Positions 1 to 6,470 of a DNA stretch of 64,000 nt are shown piece after piece. The translations under genes were made by a program, and so were the position numbers. Positions within the stretch are counted from its first letter, which is position 1; each line of letters begins with the position of its first letter. Origin of the DNA: an uncultured Alphaproteobacteria bacterium (GTDB lineage: Bacteria; Pseudomonadota; Alphaproteobacteria; Rhizobiales; Beijerinckiaceae). Location of the stretch: positions 3,892 to 67,891 of the forward strand of contig CALKHP010000042.1 in assembly GCA_937988775.1 (NCBI GenBank), written 5' to 3'. A model generated the notes under the pieces. The model saw nothing but the letters and a program-made list of their open reading frames with translations, did not search any database and was not told where the DNA came from.

Positions 1-2
1 TC

Positions 3-923
3 GACCCCATCGCCATGCCCTTCGGCATTATCGCGGACCTCTCGCAGATGCTTCAAGCCATGGAGGGCGATGAGGCCGAGCACTCGCCTGAGAGAAGCCG
101 CTTCGAGAAAGGGGCCACCTCGCTCCTGATGGCGCTCGGCAAGCAGATGGGCAGCAAAACCTACCTCATGTCGATCAAGCAGGTTGCCGATGCCCTGATG
201 GACCCCGACCGGAGCTTGATGCGGACCTCGGGGCAGATGGCCGCCAACCTCATCCCCGCCGCCTCCCTCTGGCGCAATGCCAACCCGGACCCGTTGATGC
301 GGGACGCGAGGGGCTTCGTGGACCAGCTTATGAAGTCCATGCCGGGTTTCTCTGAGGACTTGCCGGCCCGCTACGATGCCCTTGGCCAGCCCGTTACGGT
401 GCGGAGGGGTCTCTGGGTTACCACCCCGGCCGACAAGGTGGACGCGGAGCTTCGCCGCATGGCCTTGGAGGAGGGCTTGAGGTTCGCCCCGGTGTCTCCG
501 ACTTCGGGGTTCCATGGTGCCGACCTCCGCGACATCACCTTGGCGGACGGCAAGACCAATGCCTTTGAGCGTTACCAGCAGCTATCCGGCCAGCCTACGG
601 CAAGGGCTCCGAAGCTCAAGGACCTGATCGCGCGCCTCATGGAAACGAAGGTCTACCAGCGGGCACCGGACGGCAAGGCGGATACCCGAGGCACCAAGCA
701 ATGGATACTCTCCGGGGCCGTCAGCCGGTACCGCGAGCTAGCGCATAAGCTGATGCTCCGAGACCCGAACGTAAGGGACGCGGTGCAGAGGCAGGCGAGG
801 GCGGTGGCCGGTGCCTATGCCAAGCAGGCGGCCGATGGAGCCCGCCCTAAGCAGTCGCAAGGTGGCCAGCAGCTAGAGGCCATCGGCAAGGCGTTTGGCT
901 TCGACCTGAGCCCCAAGAACTAA
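3..923 (+). CDS. Phage-like protein, C-terminal part (truncated by window edge)
   Basis: The reading frame is open from the first bases of the window through to the stop at 921-923, so the ATG at 15 need not be the true start and this is probably the C-terminal part of a longer protein. About 305 residues are visible. They are rich in Lys, Arg and Ala, with no signal peptide and no membrane segment. The style (long helical stretches and a basic tail ending in FDLSPKN) resembles the ends of large internal virion or polyvalent proteins of prophages, but I recognise no specific family. A hairpin lies just downstream. Its placement beside small unrecognised genes supports a phage origin; the function is unknown. 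Confidence 0.55.
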   Translation, partial: DPIAMPFGIIADLSQMLQAMEGDEAEHSPERSRFEKGATSLLMALGKQMGSKTYLMSIKQVADALMDPDRSLMRTSGQMAANLIPAASLWRNANPDPLMRDARGFVDQLMKSMPGFSEDLPARYDALGQPVTVRRGLWVTTPADKVDAELRRMALEEGLRFAPVSPTSGFHGADLRDITLADGKTNAFERYQQLSGQPTARAPKLKDLIARLMETKVYQRAPDGKADTRGTKQWILSGAVSRYRELAHKLMLRDPNVRDAVQRQARAVAGAYAKQAADGARPKQSQGGQQLEAIGKAFGFDLSPKN

Positions 924-980
924 TCCGGCGAGCGAGAGCGAGCACCGTTCTCTCGACCAAGCCACCACCCCAAGAAGCAT

Positions 981-1025
981 CTCCCCGCCATCCCCCTCAG
1001 GCTCCGGCTTTGAGGCAGCGGGGAG
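981..1025 (+). terminator. Terminator-like hairpin after the virion-like gene
   Basis: CTCCCCGC (981-988) pairs with GCGGGGAG (1018-1025), and inside it CCTCA (995-999) pairs with TGAGG (1011-1015). The stem is followed by GTGCGCCCTTTTCC, which is only a weak T tract. It fits the end of the upstream gene, but it may instead fold in the leader of the gene starting at 1077. Confidence 0.45.
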
Positions 1026-1076
1026 GTGCGCCCTTTTCCACGAGTCCCAAAGACCATCACCTCAAAGGAGTTCCCC

Positions 1077-1757
1077 ATGATGAAGACCCCTAAGTTCATG
1101 TCACCGGCCGGCTACGAAGCCGCCACCGAGTATGTGCGCCAAGCCAAGGCGTATGCCGAGAGCCACAGCCTGAGCCTTGGGCCGGACTTCACGCTCCTCC
1201 AAGACGAGGCGCTGCATGGCCCCATCACCAGCGTTCGCGCCACTGTGCTCGACAAGCGGCCCCAGATTGCCGCGTCCTTCCACGGTCGCAATGAGCGCTA
1301 CTTCGACCCCCTCGACTATGCCGCGATCACCTTGGGCTGCGCCCTCGGCATGGGCCTCAGCATCCAGGATACGGGCGGCGATATGGGTTACCCGAGGTTC
1401 CGCCCGATGCAGCCCAAGGGCCAAATCATCTATGTGCTTCGCGTCCTCATGAATGCCGGGCCTTGGGAAGTCGTGAAGCAGCACGACAGGGAAGGGGTGA
1501 GCAATGACTATCACCACCTCTCCCGCATCGGCCTCTCGAAGCAGCCCGTGCAGCAGACCTGGAGCGAGGGCAAGGCGTCCCGCGTGCCGTGGCTTGGCAG
1601 AGAGGCGTTCTTTGAGGCCGTGGCGCTCTACTGGACGAAGAACCATGAGGCGGCCGGCATAGGGGTGAGCCGTGAGGCACACCTTGCGACCATCAAGACC
1701 GCTCTCGCCCTAGCCGACGATGAGCAGCTTATGCGGGAGCCCATGCCGGAATACTGA
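1077..1757 (+). CDS. Hypothetical protein (phage-like region)
   Basis: A 226-residue protein of unknown function. I place the start at the ATG at 1077 because an AAAGGAG ribosome-binding site at 1064-1070 precedes it at good spacing; the frame runs open a further 17 codons upstream without such a site. It is a soluble, mixed alpha/beta-looking protein with no signal peptide or membrane helix. A central Gly/Met-rich stretch (ITLGCALGMGLSIQD) is the most distinctive feature. It follows the virion-like gene on the same strand and is separated from the convergent minus-strand genes by a hairpin. No domain was recognised; a phage accessory protein is an inference from context. Confidence 0.6.
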   Translation: MMKTPKFMSPAGYEAATEYVRQAKAYAESHSLSLGPDFTLLQDEALHGPITSVRATVLDKRPQIAASFHGRNERYFDPLDYAAITLGCALGMGLSIQDTGGDMGYPRFRPMQPKGQIIYVLRVLMNAGPWEVVKQHDREGVSNDYHHLSRIGLSKQPVQQTWSEGKASRVPWLGREAFFEAVALYWTKNHEAAGIGVSREAHLATIKTALALADDEQLMREPMPEY

Positions 1758-1783
1758 AAGAGCTTCCTCGCGCGAGGAGAAGG

Positions 1784-1827
1784 GCGGGAGGGAGCAGCAA
1801 GGTGGGACTCGGCTGTTTCCCTCCCGC
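1784..1827. terminator. Terminator-like hairpin between convergent genes
   Basis: GCGGGAGGGA (1784-1793) pairs perfectly with TCCCTCCCGC (1818-1827). CAGC (1795-1798) and GCTG (1812-1815) extend the stem inwards past a small bulge. It sits between the plus-strand gene ending at 1757 and the minus-strand gene ending at 1858, so it could stop transcription from both sides. There is no strong T tract on either side. Confidence 0.5.
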
Positions 1828-1857
1828 TTCACGCATATCTTGAGAGCGGGCGTTGGT

Positions 1858-2949
1858 TTAGCGCGGATACTCAGGAATATCGCGGTCCATATCCTGCGGG
1901 ATCGCCACAGCAAAGGCCCGATCCTCTGCCGGGCCTATTCTTAGGGCACCCCCGCGAAGTCGCGCATATATTGACACTGGTGCCTCTGGCTTCTGCCCCC
2001 ACGCCCGAAGGGTTGCTATATTCACCGGCAAGAGAAACTCTTTTAGCGTCTTCACCGTGTCAATCAGTTCCCGCGCTGTCTTTAAAACCGTGGACATGTC
2101 GTTGTAGAGGGCCTCACGCTGAGCATCGTTCAGGCGCTCCACCCGTTCCGTCCACGATGAATCTCGTAAGTAATGGTTGAGCGCTTGTTTGGGAGCTTCA
2201 AACCTAGGCTCCAAATTTTTCAGCCGTGGATTAAGAAGGTTATGCCCTCTGAGAGTTCCGTACTGAACCTCGCGCTCGGCTTTGACGATTATAGCCTCAC
2301 CAGTGCGGCTTGGCCTAAGGTCGTCATACTCCTGTTTGACATTGAGAAAACCTGCGCGAACAAATCTCCATAGATCAATGTCGGCCCGGTTATACACCGC
2401 GTCACGCAAGTCCTTGCCGAAGGTATCTAAGGCACTGGCAACCGCGTGCGATGCGGTTAAGGAGCGGAGAATTCCAACGAACTTTGCATGGCTCTGCAAC
2501 AGAAAGTCGATTTCGCGATCTCGCTTCTTGCGCCGTTGAAGTTCTTCTTCTGCCTCCTTGTGGCCAGTCGCATTAAGCGTCTTGAAGCAGTCGGGTCCGA
2601 TAAGGCGGATAATACCTTCGTCGGGAAACCACGCTATCATTCCTGGCCTCTTGCCATAATGCCGCGTGCTGGGATGACAAACAGGGCATACAGCCCACCG
2701 CTTCAACCGCCTCCGCTCGTCCGATAGTGAGAAATCGTCAAGGTATTTCACTCGTGCATCAGATGGTGGCCGGTTGTGAGTATGCCCACGCCAAAGATGC
2801 GGCTCACCTCCATTTGCCACAAACTCCCGTATTTCCTTGATGATCTCACGGCCCGGTTCCTCACTGTAGTCCGCCTTCAAAAAGCGTGAGGACTCGGGAA
2901 TATAAATCTCATCTGCCGATCGCGTCTCACCAGAATCCCGCCCCTTCAT
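1858..2949 (-). CDS. Hypothetical protein with Cys pair motif
   Basis: A 363-residue protein, function unknown. The N-terminal third carries CPVCHP and, about 30 residues on, GPDCF, a spacing that could bind a metal or form a small zinc knuckle. The middle (about residues 130-230) is strongly charged and probably helical, beginning with an EEELQRRKKRDREIDF stretch that may form a short coiled coil. There is no signal peptide or transmembrane segment. The gene is visibly richer in AT than the chromosome to the right, which points to horizontal origin. It is the last gene of the minus-strand run starting near 5166, lying 31 bp after the neighbouring gene. Confidence 0.6.
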   Translation of the reverse strand: MKGRDSGETRSADEIYIPESSRFLKADYSEEPGREIIKEIREFVANGGEPHLWRGHTHNRPPSDARVKYLDDFSLSDERRRLKRWAVCPVCHPSTRHYGKRPGMIAWFPDEGIIRLIGPDCFKTLNATGHKEAEEELQRRKKRDREIDFLLQSHAKFVGILRSLTASHAVASALDTFGKDLRDAVYNRADIDLWRFVRAGFLNVKQEYDDLRPSRTGEAIIVKAEREVQYGTLRGHNLLNPRLKNLEPRFEAPKQALNHYLRDSSWTERVERLNDAQREALYNDMSTVLKTARELIDTVKTLKEFLLPVNIATLRAWGQKPEAPVSIYARLRGGALRIGPAEDRAFAVAIPQDMDRDIPEYPR

Positions 2950-2980
2950 GGCCCCCTCCTTCTGCCAGCCCAGTTATACC

Positions 2981-3547
2981 TCAGCGACGGTGCCGGTTAC
3001 GCTGGAAGGTCCGAGCGTCTTCTTGGAGGCGCTGCTCCCATAGATGGAGGTCCGCTGCACTTTGCGTGGGGATTGTTCCCATTATGCCTCGCAAAGCGGC
3101 TTCTGCCTGCCGAATGAAGAACTTTGCGCAATGCAATGTCTGCCCATAGTCTCCCCGCCAATCGAGCCCCAACTTCGTCAACGCAAGTGCTGCGTCGTCA
3201 ACTTGCATGGTCGATATAGGAAATTGTTCCTCGAACTGTTGCCGTTCTTCTATGATGCGTCCGTATTCAGCCAAAGGCAGGGTGTCGTCATCGGGCTCGT
3301 CATATGGCCAGAGCGTGTCGTAATGCGTGATGCCAAAGGTTGCCCGCGATAGCTCGTCTCCGATGAAGTAGTCCGGCGTCGTCAAGCTTGTTGGATGGCC
3401 GAAGTGTAGCACTATCCGGTCCTCAAATTCCCTGAATCCGGGTAGCTCAACCATCTTTACCGGCGCCTCTAGCGGCTGCACTTTCCGCTGCTTCGCCACC
3501 GCGATTGCCCCCAGCCTCATCCACAAAGCGTTCCGATCCTCAGCCAT
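2981..3547 (-). CDS. Hypothetical protein
   Basis: A 188-residue soluble protein with no recognisable domain. A GAGGA at good distance precedes the ATG at 3547. An acidic patch (YDEPDDDTLPLAEYG) in the middle and a basic C-terminus (FQRNRHRR) are the only obvious features. Base composition is more AT-rich than the chromosomal genes, like that of the following gene. The 85 bp upstream are AT-rich and could contain this pair's own promoter. It is probably a cargo or early gene of the phage-like element; I cannot assign a role. Confidence 0.55.
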   Translation of the reverse strand: MAEDRNALWMRLGAIAVAKQRKVQPLEAPVKMVELPGFREFEDRIVLHFGHPTSLTTPDYFIGDELSRATFGITHYDTLWPYDEPDDDTLPLAEYGRIIEERQQFEEQFPISTMQVDDAALALTKLGLDWRGDYGQTLHCAKFFIRQAEAALRGIMGTIPTQSAADLHLWEQRLQEDARTFQRNRHRR

Positions 3548-3600
3548 CTATTCGTCCTCGACTCAGATGCTTCTACTTCTCCTTATCATGCGGCGAGGAA

Positions 3601-3630
3601 CATATGGAAAACAAAAGAACATAGTATCAA
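3601..3630 (-). promoter_or_regulatory. Possible promoter for the 3547/2949 gene pair
   Basis: Read on the minus strand, a TTGATA (3630-3625) is followed 18 bp later by CATATG (3606-3601), inside an AT-rich gap. It reads like a weak sigma-70 promoter about 55 bp upstream of the ATG at 3547. This is an inference from pattern only. Confidence 0.3.
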
Positions 3631-3632
3631 CA

Positions 3633-3833
3633 TCATTTTTGGGATAACTTGCCGCCTCTGCCACACGTCTCCGTCAAGACCCCCACTGCTGCCAGCACAG
3701 CCCGCGCCTCGGGCACATAGGACTGCCACATAGGCTTGCCCTCAAACTTTGTGTTCTCGGGGTTGCCTGCAAGCCGACACAACGCCCTTGCGCCAAGCTC
3801 AACCGCCTTGTCTGGCGTCAGACCTTCCTTCAT
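3633..3833 (-). CDS. Small hypothetical protein
   Basis: A 66-residue protein with no known domain. Its ATG (3831-3833) overlaps the stop of the upstream gene by 4 bp (ATGA), so the two are translationally coupled. The first 20 residues (LTPDKAVELGARALCRLAGN) look like a helix pair, and a conserved-looking GKPMWQSYVPEARAVL follows. The size, the coupling and the location in a run of small genes are typical of phage early genes. Confidence 0.5.
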   Translation of the reverse strand: MKEGLTPDKAVELGARALCRLAGNPENTKFEGKPMWQSYVPEARAVLAAVGVLTETCGRGGKLSQK

Positions 3834-4096
3834 CGCCGCGCATCCTGCTCGTATCTATCGGCCGCCGTCTGCCCCACTACGATGCCCTGCTTGTTGGCGA
3901 TGTTGAGGGCGACATAGCCCCAGTATCGCGCAAGGTCCTGCTTGCCGGTCTCTCGGAAGGTCCTGCTAAACTCCCGCGCGGTGGAATACGCCTTGTCGCC
4001 ATCGCGCTCTATAAGGGCATCAGCTTCCCGCGTGATGTTGAGGCGAGCGCCTAGGCGGCGTTGGTAGACCCCGAGCATGAACGTCCATGGCTTCAA
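3830..4096 (-). CDS. Small hypothetical protein, likely TTG start
   Basis: An 88-residue protein of unknown function. The frame is open further upstream to 4294, but the longer version has low-quality sequence that overlaps the opposite-strand secreted-protein gene. I choose a TTG at 4096 because GAGGAGG (4108-4102 on the minus strand) lies 5 bp before it; an ATG at 4078 is the alternative. The protein has a basic N-terminal half and a helical region ARYWGYVALNIANKQG. It is coupled by an ATGA overlap to the 66-residue gene downstream. Nothing in it allows a functional assignment. Confidence 0.45.
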   Translation of the reverse strand: MKPWTFMLGVYQRRLGARLNITREADALIERDGDKAYSTAREFSRTFRETGKQDLARYWGYVALNIANKQGIVVGQTAADRYEQDARR

Positions 4097-4214
4097 TGTG
4101 GCCTCCTCGGCACCGATGACGCGCCACCATAACACCTGAAAGCGTCCACAGAAAAACCCCGAGGCACAGGCGGCATGGCAGGTGCTGGGCGGCGGCGGCG
4201 ACAAGGATATAGCG

Positions 4215-4454
4215 ATGCGGAAGCTAGCACTTGCGGTGGCCTTCGGGCTGGTAATGGCATCCCCGGCCGTGGCCCAACAAAGCGATGACTGCACCGGGGC
4301 CTGCGAGGAGGGCTACCTGTGGGCACAGGAGCAAGGCATTACGTCCCCCGATGCCTGCGCCGGGAAACCCTCTGAGTTCGCGGCAGGGTGCCTCTCCTAT
4401 CTAGACGATGCTGCCAACGGCACTGATGGTGGCGAGGACGACGATACCGAATGA
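4215..4454 (+). CDS. Small secreted protein
   Basis: A 79-residue protein with a clear Sec signal peptide: MRKLALAVAFGLVMASPAVA followed by QQ, with AVA as the likely cleavage site. The mature part is about 60 residues, acidic, with four cysteines (CTGAC, CAG, GCL) that could form two disulfides, and it ends in an acidic tail GGEDDDTE. AAGGA at 4203-4207 is the ribosome-binding site. It lies alone on the plus strand inside a run of minus-strand genes, and its stop abuts the stop of the convergent gene with no gap. It may be a phage-carried moron protein acting in the periplasm; the function is unknown. Confidence 0.6.
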   Translation: MRKLALAVAFGLVMASPAVAQQSDDCTGACEEGYLWAQEQGITSPDACAGKPSEFAAGCLSYLDDAANGTDGGEDDDTE

Positions 4455-4694
4455 TTAGCCCGTGAAGTCCCCCGGCACGTCGCCATAGCGCCCCAGCACT
4501 ACGGCGTCCTCAAAGTCCCCCGTGGCAGGCTCCCCGGTCCTGGAGAAGGCGATGGCTCCGCCCTTCGAGTCCGCTACGGCGGCGGCGCGGCGCTTCGCCC
4601 CTTCGGAACTTTGGGCCTCCACGGGGTCCAACGGCACAAGCTCCCCTTCCTCGTCTTTGGTGAACGGCAAGACCACGAAGTAGGTGATGCCCAT
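4455..4694 (-). CDS. Small hypothetical protein (phage-type)
   Basis: A 79-residue soluble protein starting MGITYFVVLPFTKDEEGEL, then an Ala/Arg-rich helix (EGAKRRAAAVA) and a short beta-rich end. This arrangement is often seen in small prophage genes of unknown function, but I cannot name a family. It lies 14 bp downstream of the next minus-strand gene and is tail-to-tail with the small secreted-protein gene with no bases between the stops. Confidence 0.5.
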   Translation of the reverse strand: MGITYFVVLPFTKDEEGELVPLDPVEAQSSEGAKRRAAAVADSKGGAIAFSRTGEPATGDFEDAVVLGRYGDVPGDFTG

Positions 4695-4708
4695 TGCCCC
4701 ATCCTCCC

Positions 4709-4951
4709 TCAGTCATCATTGCGCCAAGAGCCGCCAGCGTTCGTGTTCTGGTACCGCATGGCGTCCATATCGCCCCGCACCGTGTTGCCCACCGTCTCAA
4801 GGGTATCGTTGAGAACCGTGCAGCCGACATAGGCAGGAGAGCCTATCGGCAGCTTGGAGAGCCAATTGCGGACCTCACGGTGAAACGCTCCGATCACCGG
4901 AAGCATGCTCTCGGCATCGCTGGCGGTGAAGCCCCGCTTGGTGCGGCTCAT
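4709..4951 (-). CDS. Small hypothetical protein
   Basis: An 80-residue protein with no recognised domain. The N-terminus is basic (MSRTKRGF), the middle probably helical (AFHREVRNWLSKLP), and the end is Asn-rich. Its ATG overlaps the stop of the upstream gene (ATGA, 4948-4951), so it is translated together with the gene at 4948-5166. It belongs to the minus-strand operon that begins beside the candidate LexA box. Confidence 0.5.
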   Translation of the reverse strand: MSRTKRGFTASDAESMLPVIGAFHREVRNWLSKLPIGSPAYVGCTVLNDTLETVGNTVRGDMDAMRYQNTNAGGSWRNDD

Positions 4952-5166
4952 GGCTTGGGCTTCCTCAGGCGGAAGGGGAGCAGGCGGCCCCGCACATAGC
5001 CCCGCGACACGCTGGCCTCAGTGCCTCGCGCAAGCTGGGTGAGATCATGGAGCAGGTTGCGGATGGCGAGACGCGCATCGCCGCCCGCCTCGGCTAGCAC
5101 AAGGTCCACCTCGGCTTCCGTTGCGTCGGCGGGAGGGTGGCTCTCAGGTTCGGCAGGGGTTGCCAT
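4948..5166 (-). CDS. Small helical protein with GGDARLAIR motif
   Basis: A 72-residue protein. Residues 17-45 (EAEVDLVLAEAGGDARLAI and onward) resemble a UBA-like helix-GGD-helix signature that I have seen in short, uncharacterised alphaproteobacterial proteins; I do not know its biochemical role. The tail is very basic (RGRLLPFRLRKPKP). It is the first gene of the minus-strand run, and a perfect GAAC-N7-GAAC box lies 29-43 bp before its start codon, so the run is likely under SOS control. It is coupled by a 4-bp overlap to the gene downstream. Confidence 0.6.
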   Translation of the reverse strand: MATPAEPESHPPADATEAEVDLVLAEAGGDARLAIRNLLHDLTQLARGTEASVSRGYVRGRLLPFRLRKPKP

Positions 5167-5194
5167 GGGGTCCGCTCGGGCTCCGTTTGTTTTG

Positions 5195-5209
5195 GAACAA
5201 AAAGAGAAC
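5195..5209 (-). promoter_or_regulatory. Candidate LexA (SOS) box, GTTC-N7-GTTC
   Basis: On the plus strand the sequence is GAAC, seven bases (AAAAAGA), GAAC; on the minus strand it is GTTC-N7-GTTC. This is exactly the direct-repeat LexA operator known from alphaproteobacteria. It sits 29 bp upstream of the ATG at 5166, where it would overlap the promoter of the small-gene run, and about 110 bp upstream of the DUF4145 gene on the other strand. Binding is inferred. Confidence 0.6.
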
Positions 5210-5318
5210 GATAAGCGGAGCCGAGAGTCAAGGGTTGGAATATTGAAGGTTCTCGGCGTGGGATTGCCTAGTTAGCTATTGTGTGGAAATGCTGACTGGG
5301 AACTTTGGTGGGGCTGAT

Positions 5319-6077
5319 ATGGCGATGGAATGGACCTGCGGCTTCTGCGACCGCACGCAAATCTCGTCTATCAACAGCGAAGACAAGCTAAACCATCGCC
5401 TTTCCATCGGAAGCACCAAGTTTGGCTACGTTGGCTTTCGTGCTTTTGGCAGGGCATGCCTCAATCCGAAGTGTCGTGAGGTCTCGTTTTCTGTAGAATT
5501 TACCTCTGGAGAGCCTGGAGCTAATGGCACTCTTGCCGCCAAACAGGTTCTAAACACTTGGCAGCTATTGCCCGAATCCTTGGCCAAACCGCAGCCTGAT
5601 TACATTCCTAAGCCCCTTCGGGATGACTACTTCGAAGCCTGCCTTATCCGCGACAAGAGCCCAAAGGCGAGCGCTACATTGGCCCGCCGATGCCTGCAAG
5701 GGATGGTGCGCGACTTCTGCAAAATTTCCAAAGCTCGCCTAGTGGATGAAATCTCTGAATTGCGGCGTCGCCTTGATGCTGGCACCGCTCCGCAAGGAGT
5801 GAGCATCGAGAGCGTTGAGGCCATCGATAAGGTGCGTTCCATTGGGAATATTGGCGCCCACATGGAGAAGGACATCAACATCATTGTTGACGTCGACGAG
5901 GACGAGGCACAGCTACTCGTTGAATTGATCGAGATGTTGTTTGCTGAGTGGTACGTTGCGAAACATAAACGTGAAGAACGTCTCCGACGCCTCTCGGAAA
6001 CAGCAGCGGCAAAACAGGAAGCTCGGAGGGGTGTTGGCGAGCCAATGCGAGCGCTGCCTGCCCCCAGTAGCGACTAG
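5319..6077 (+). CDS. DUF4145 domain protein with zinc ribbon
   Basis: A 252-residue protein. The N-terminus carries a probable zinc ribbon (CGFC and, about 40 residues later, CLNPKC). The C-terminal half is a DUF4145 domain, recognisable from RDDYFEACLIRDKSPKASA, LARRCLQGMVRDFC, SIGNIGAHMEKD and LIEMLFAEWYVAKHKREERL. DUF4145 is found alone and fused to restriction or helicase proteins; its activity is not established. I place the start at ATG 5319 because GGTGGGG precedes it and the ribbon begins soon after; GTG 5283 and ATG 5289 are possible. It is the last gene before the chromosomal sequence and may be defence cargo of the element (inference). Confidence 0.75.
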   Translation: MAMEWTCGFCDRTQISSINSEDKLNHRLSIGSTKFGYVGFRAFGRACLNPKCREVSFSVEFTSGEPGANGTLAAKQVLNTWQLLPESLAKPQPDYIPKPLRDDYFEACLIRDKSPKASATLARRCLQGMVRDFCKISKARLVDEISELRRRLDAGTAPQGVSIESVEAIDKVRSIGNIGAHMEKDINIIVDVDEDEAQLLVELIEMLFAEWYVAKHKREERLRRLSETAAAKQEARRGVGEPMRALPAPSSD

Positions 6078-6470
6078 CAGCATCCTCGCAAATCCCGCTG
6101 CACATTTTCCAGCTTGCCAACTGTGACACGCGACTGATACACAGAGAGCAGTTGCCGCGCGAAATTCGTCAAGGATTTCAGTGGTGAATTGGTCGAACGC
6201 GCCAATCCTCTTCTGGGCACCACGACCCTCTCAAGGGTTGTTCCGCGAAAGACATCAGCGAAAGTCACGCCCTGAAAGCCCCCGCGCGATACGGGCGGGC
6301 GAGCCGATCCTCCTGTCGGTGTCGTCCTGTTCATGGCGCGACGCAAAGAGCCATCCGGGGACCGGCCCCAACAAAACATCCTCATGCGCCATCGGACTGA
6401 AGACGGACCTGCTATAGTGTGACGCCGGCCTTCCGGCCGCATTCTCAGGCGCTTGTTTCCGGGCGAGTTG
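6078..6470. other. Gene-free stretch at the element/chromosome boundary
   Basis: About 390 bp without a supportable gene. Base composition changes here from the phage-like side to the typical chromosome. I looked for a tRNA or tmRNA 3' end and for direct repeats that could mark an attachment site and found none. A TATAGT at 6413-6418 may be the -10 element of the transporter gene that follows, but no good -35 accompanies it. Confidence 0.4.

Noticed and set aside
6078..6470. Possible attachment site or tRNA at the element boundary
   Set aside because: No tRNA or tmRNA 3' end and no direct repeat were found in the available sequence.
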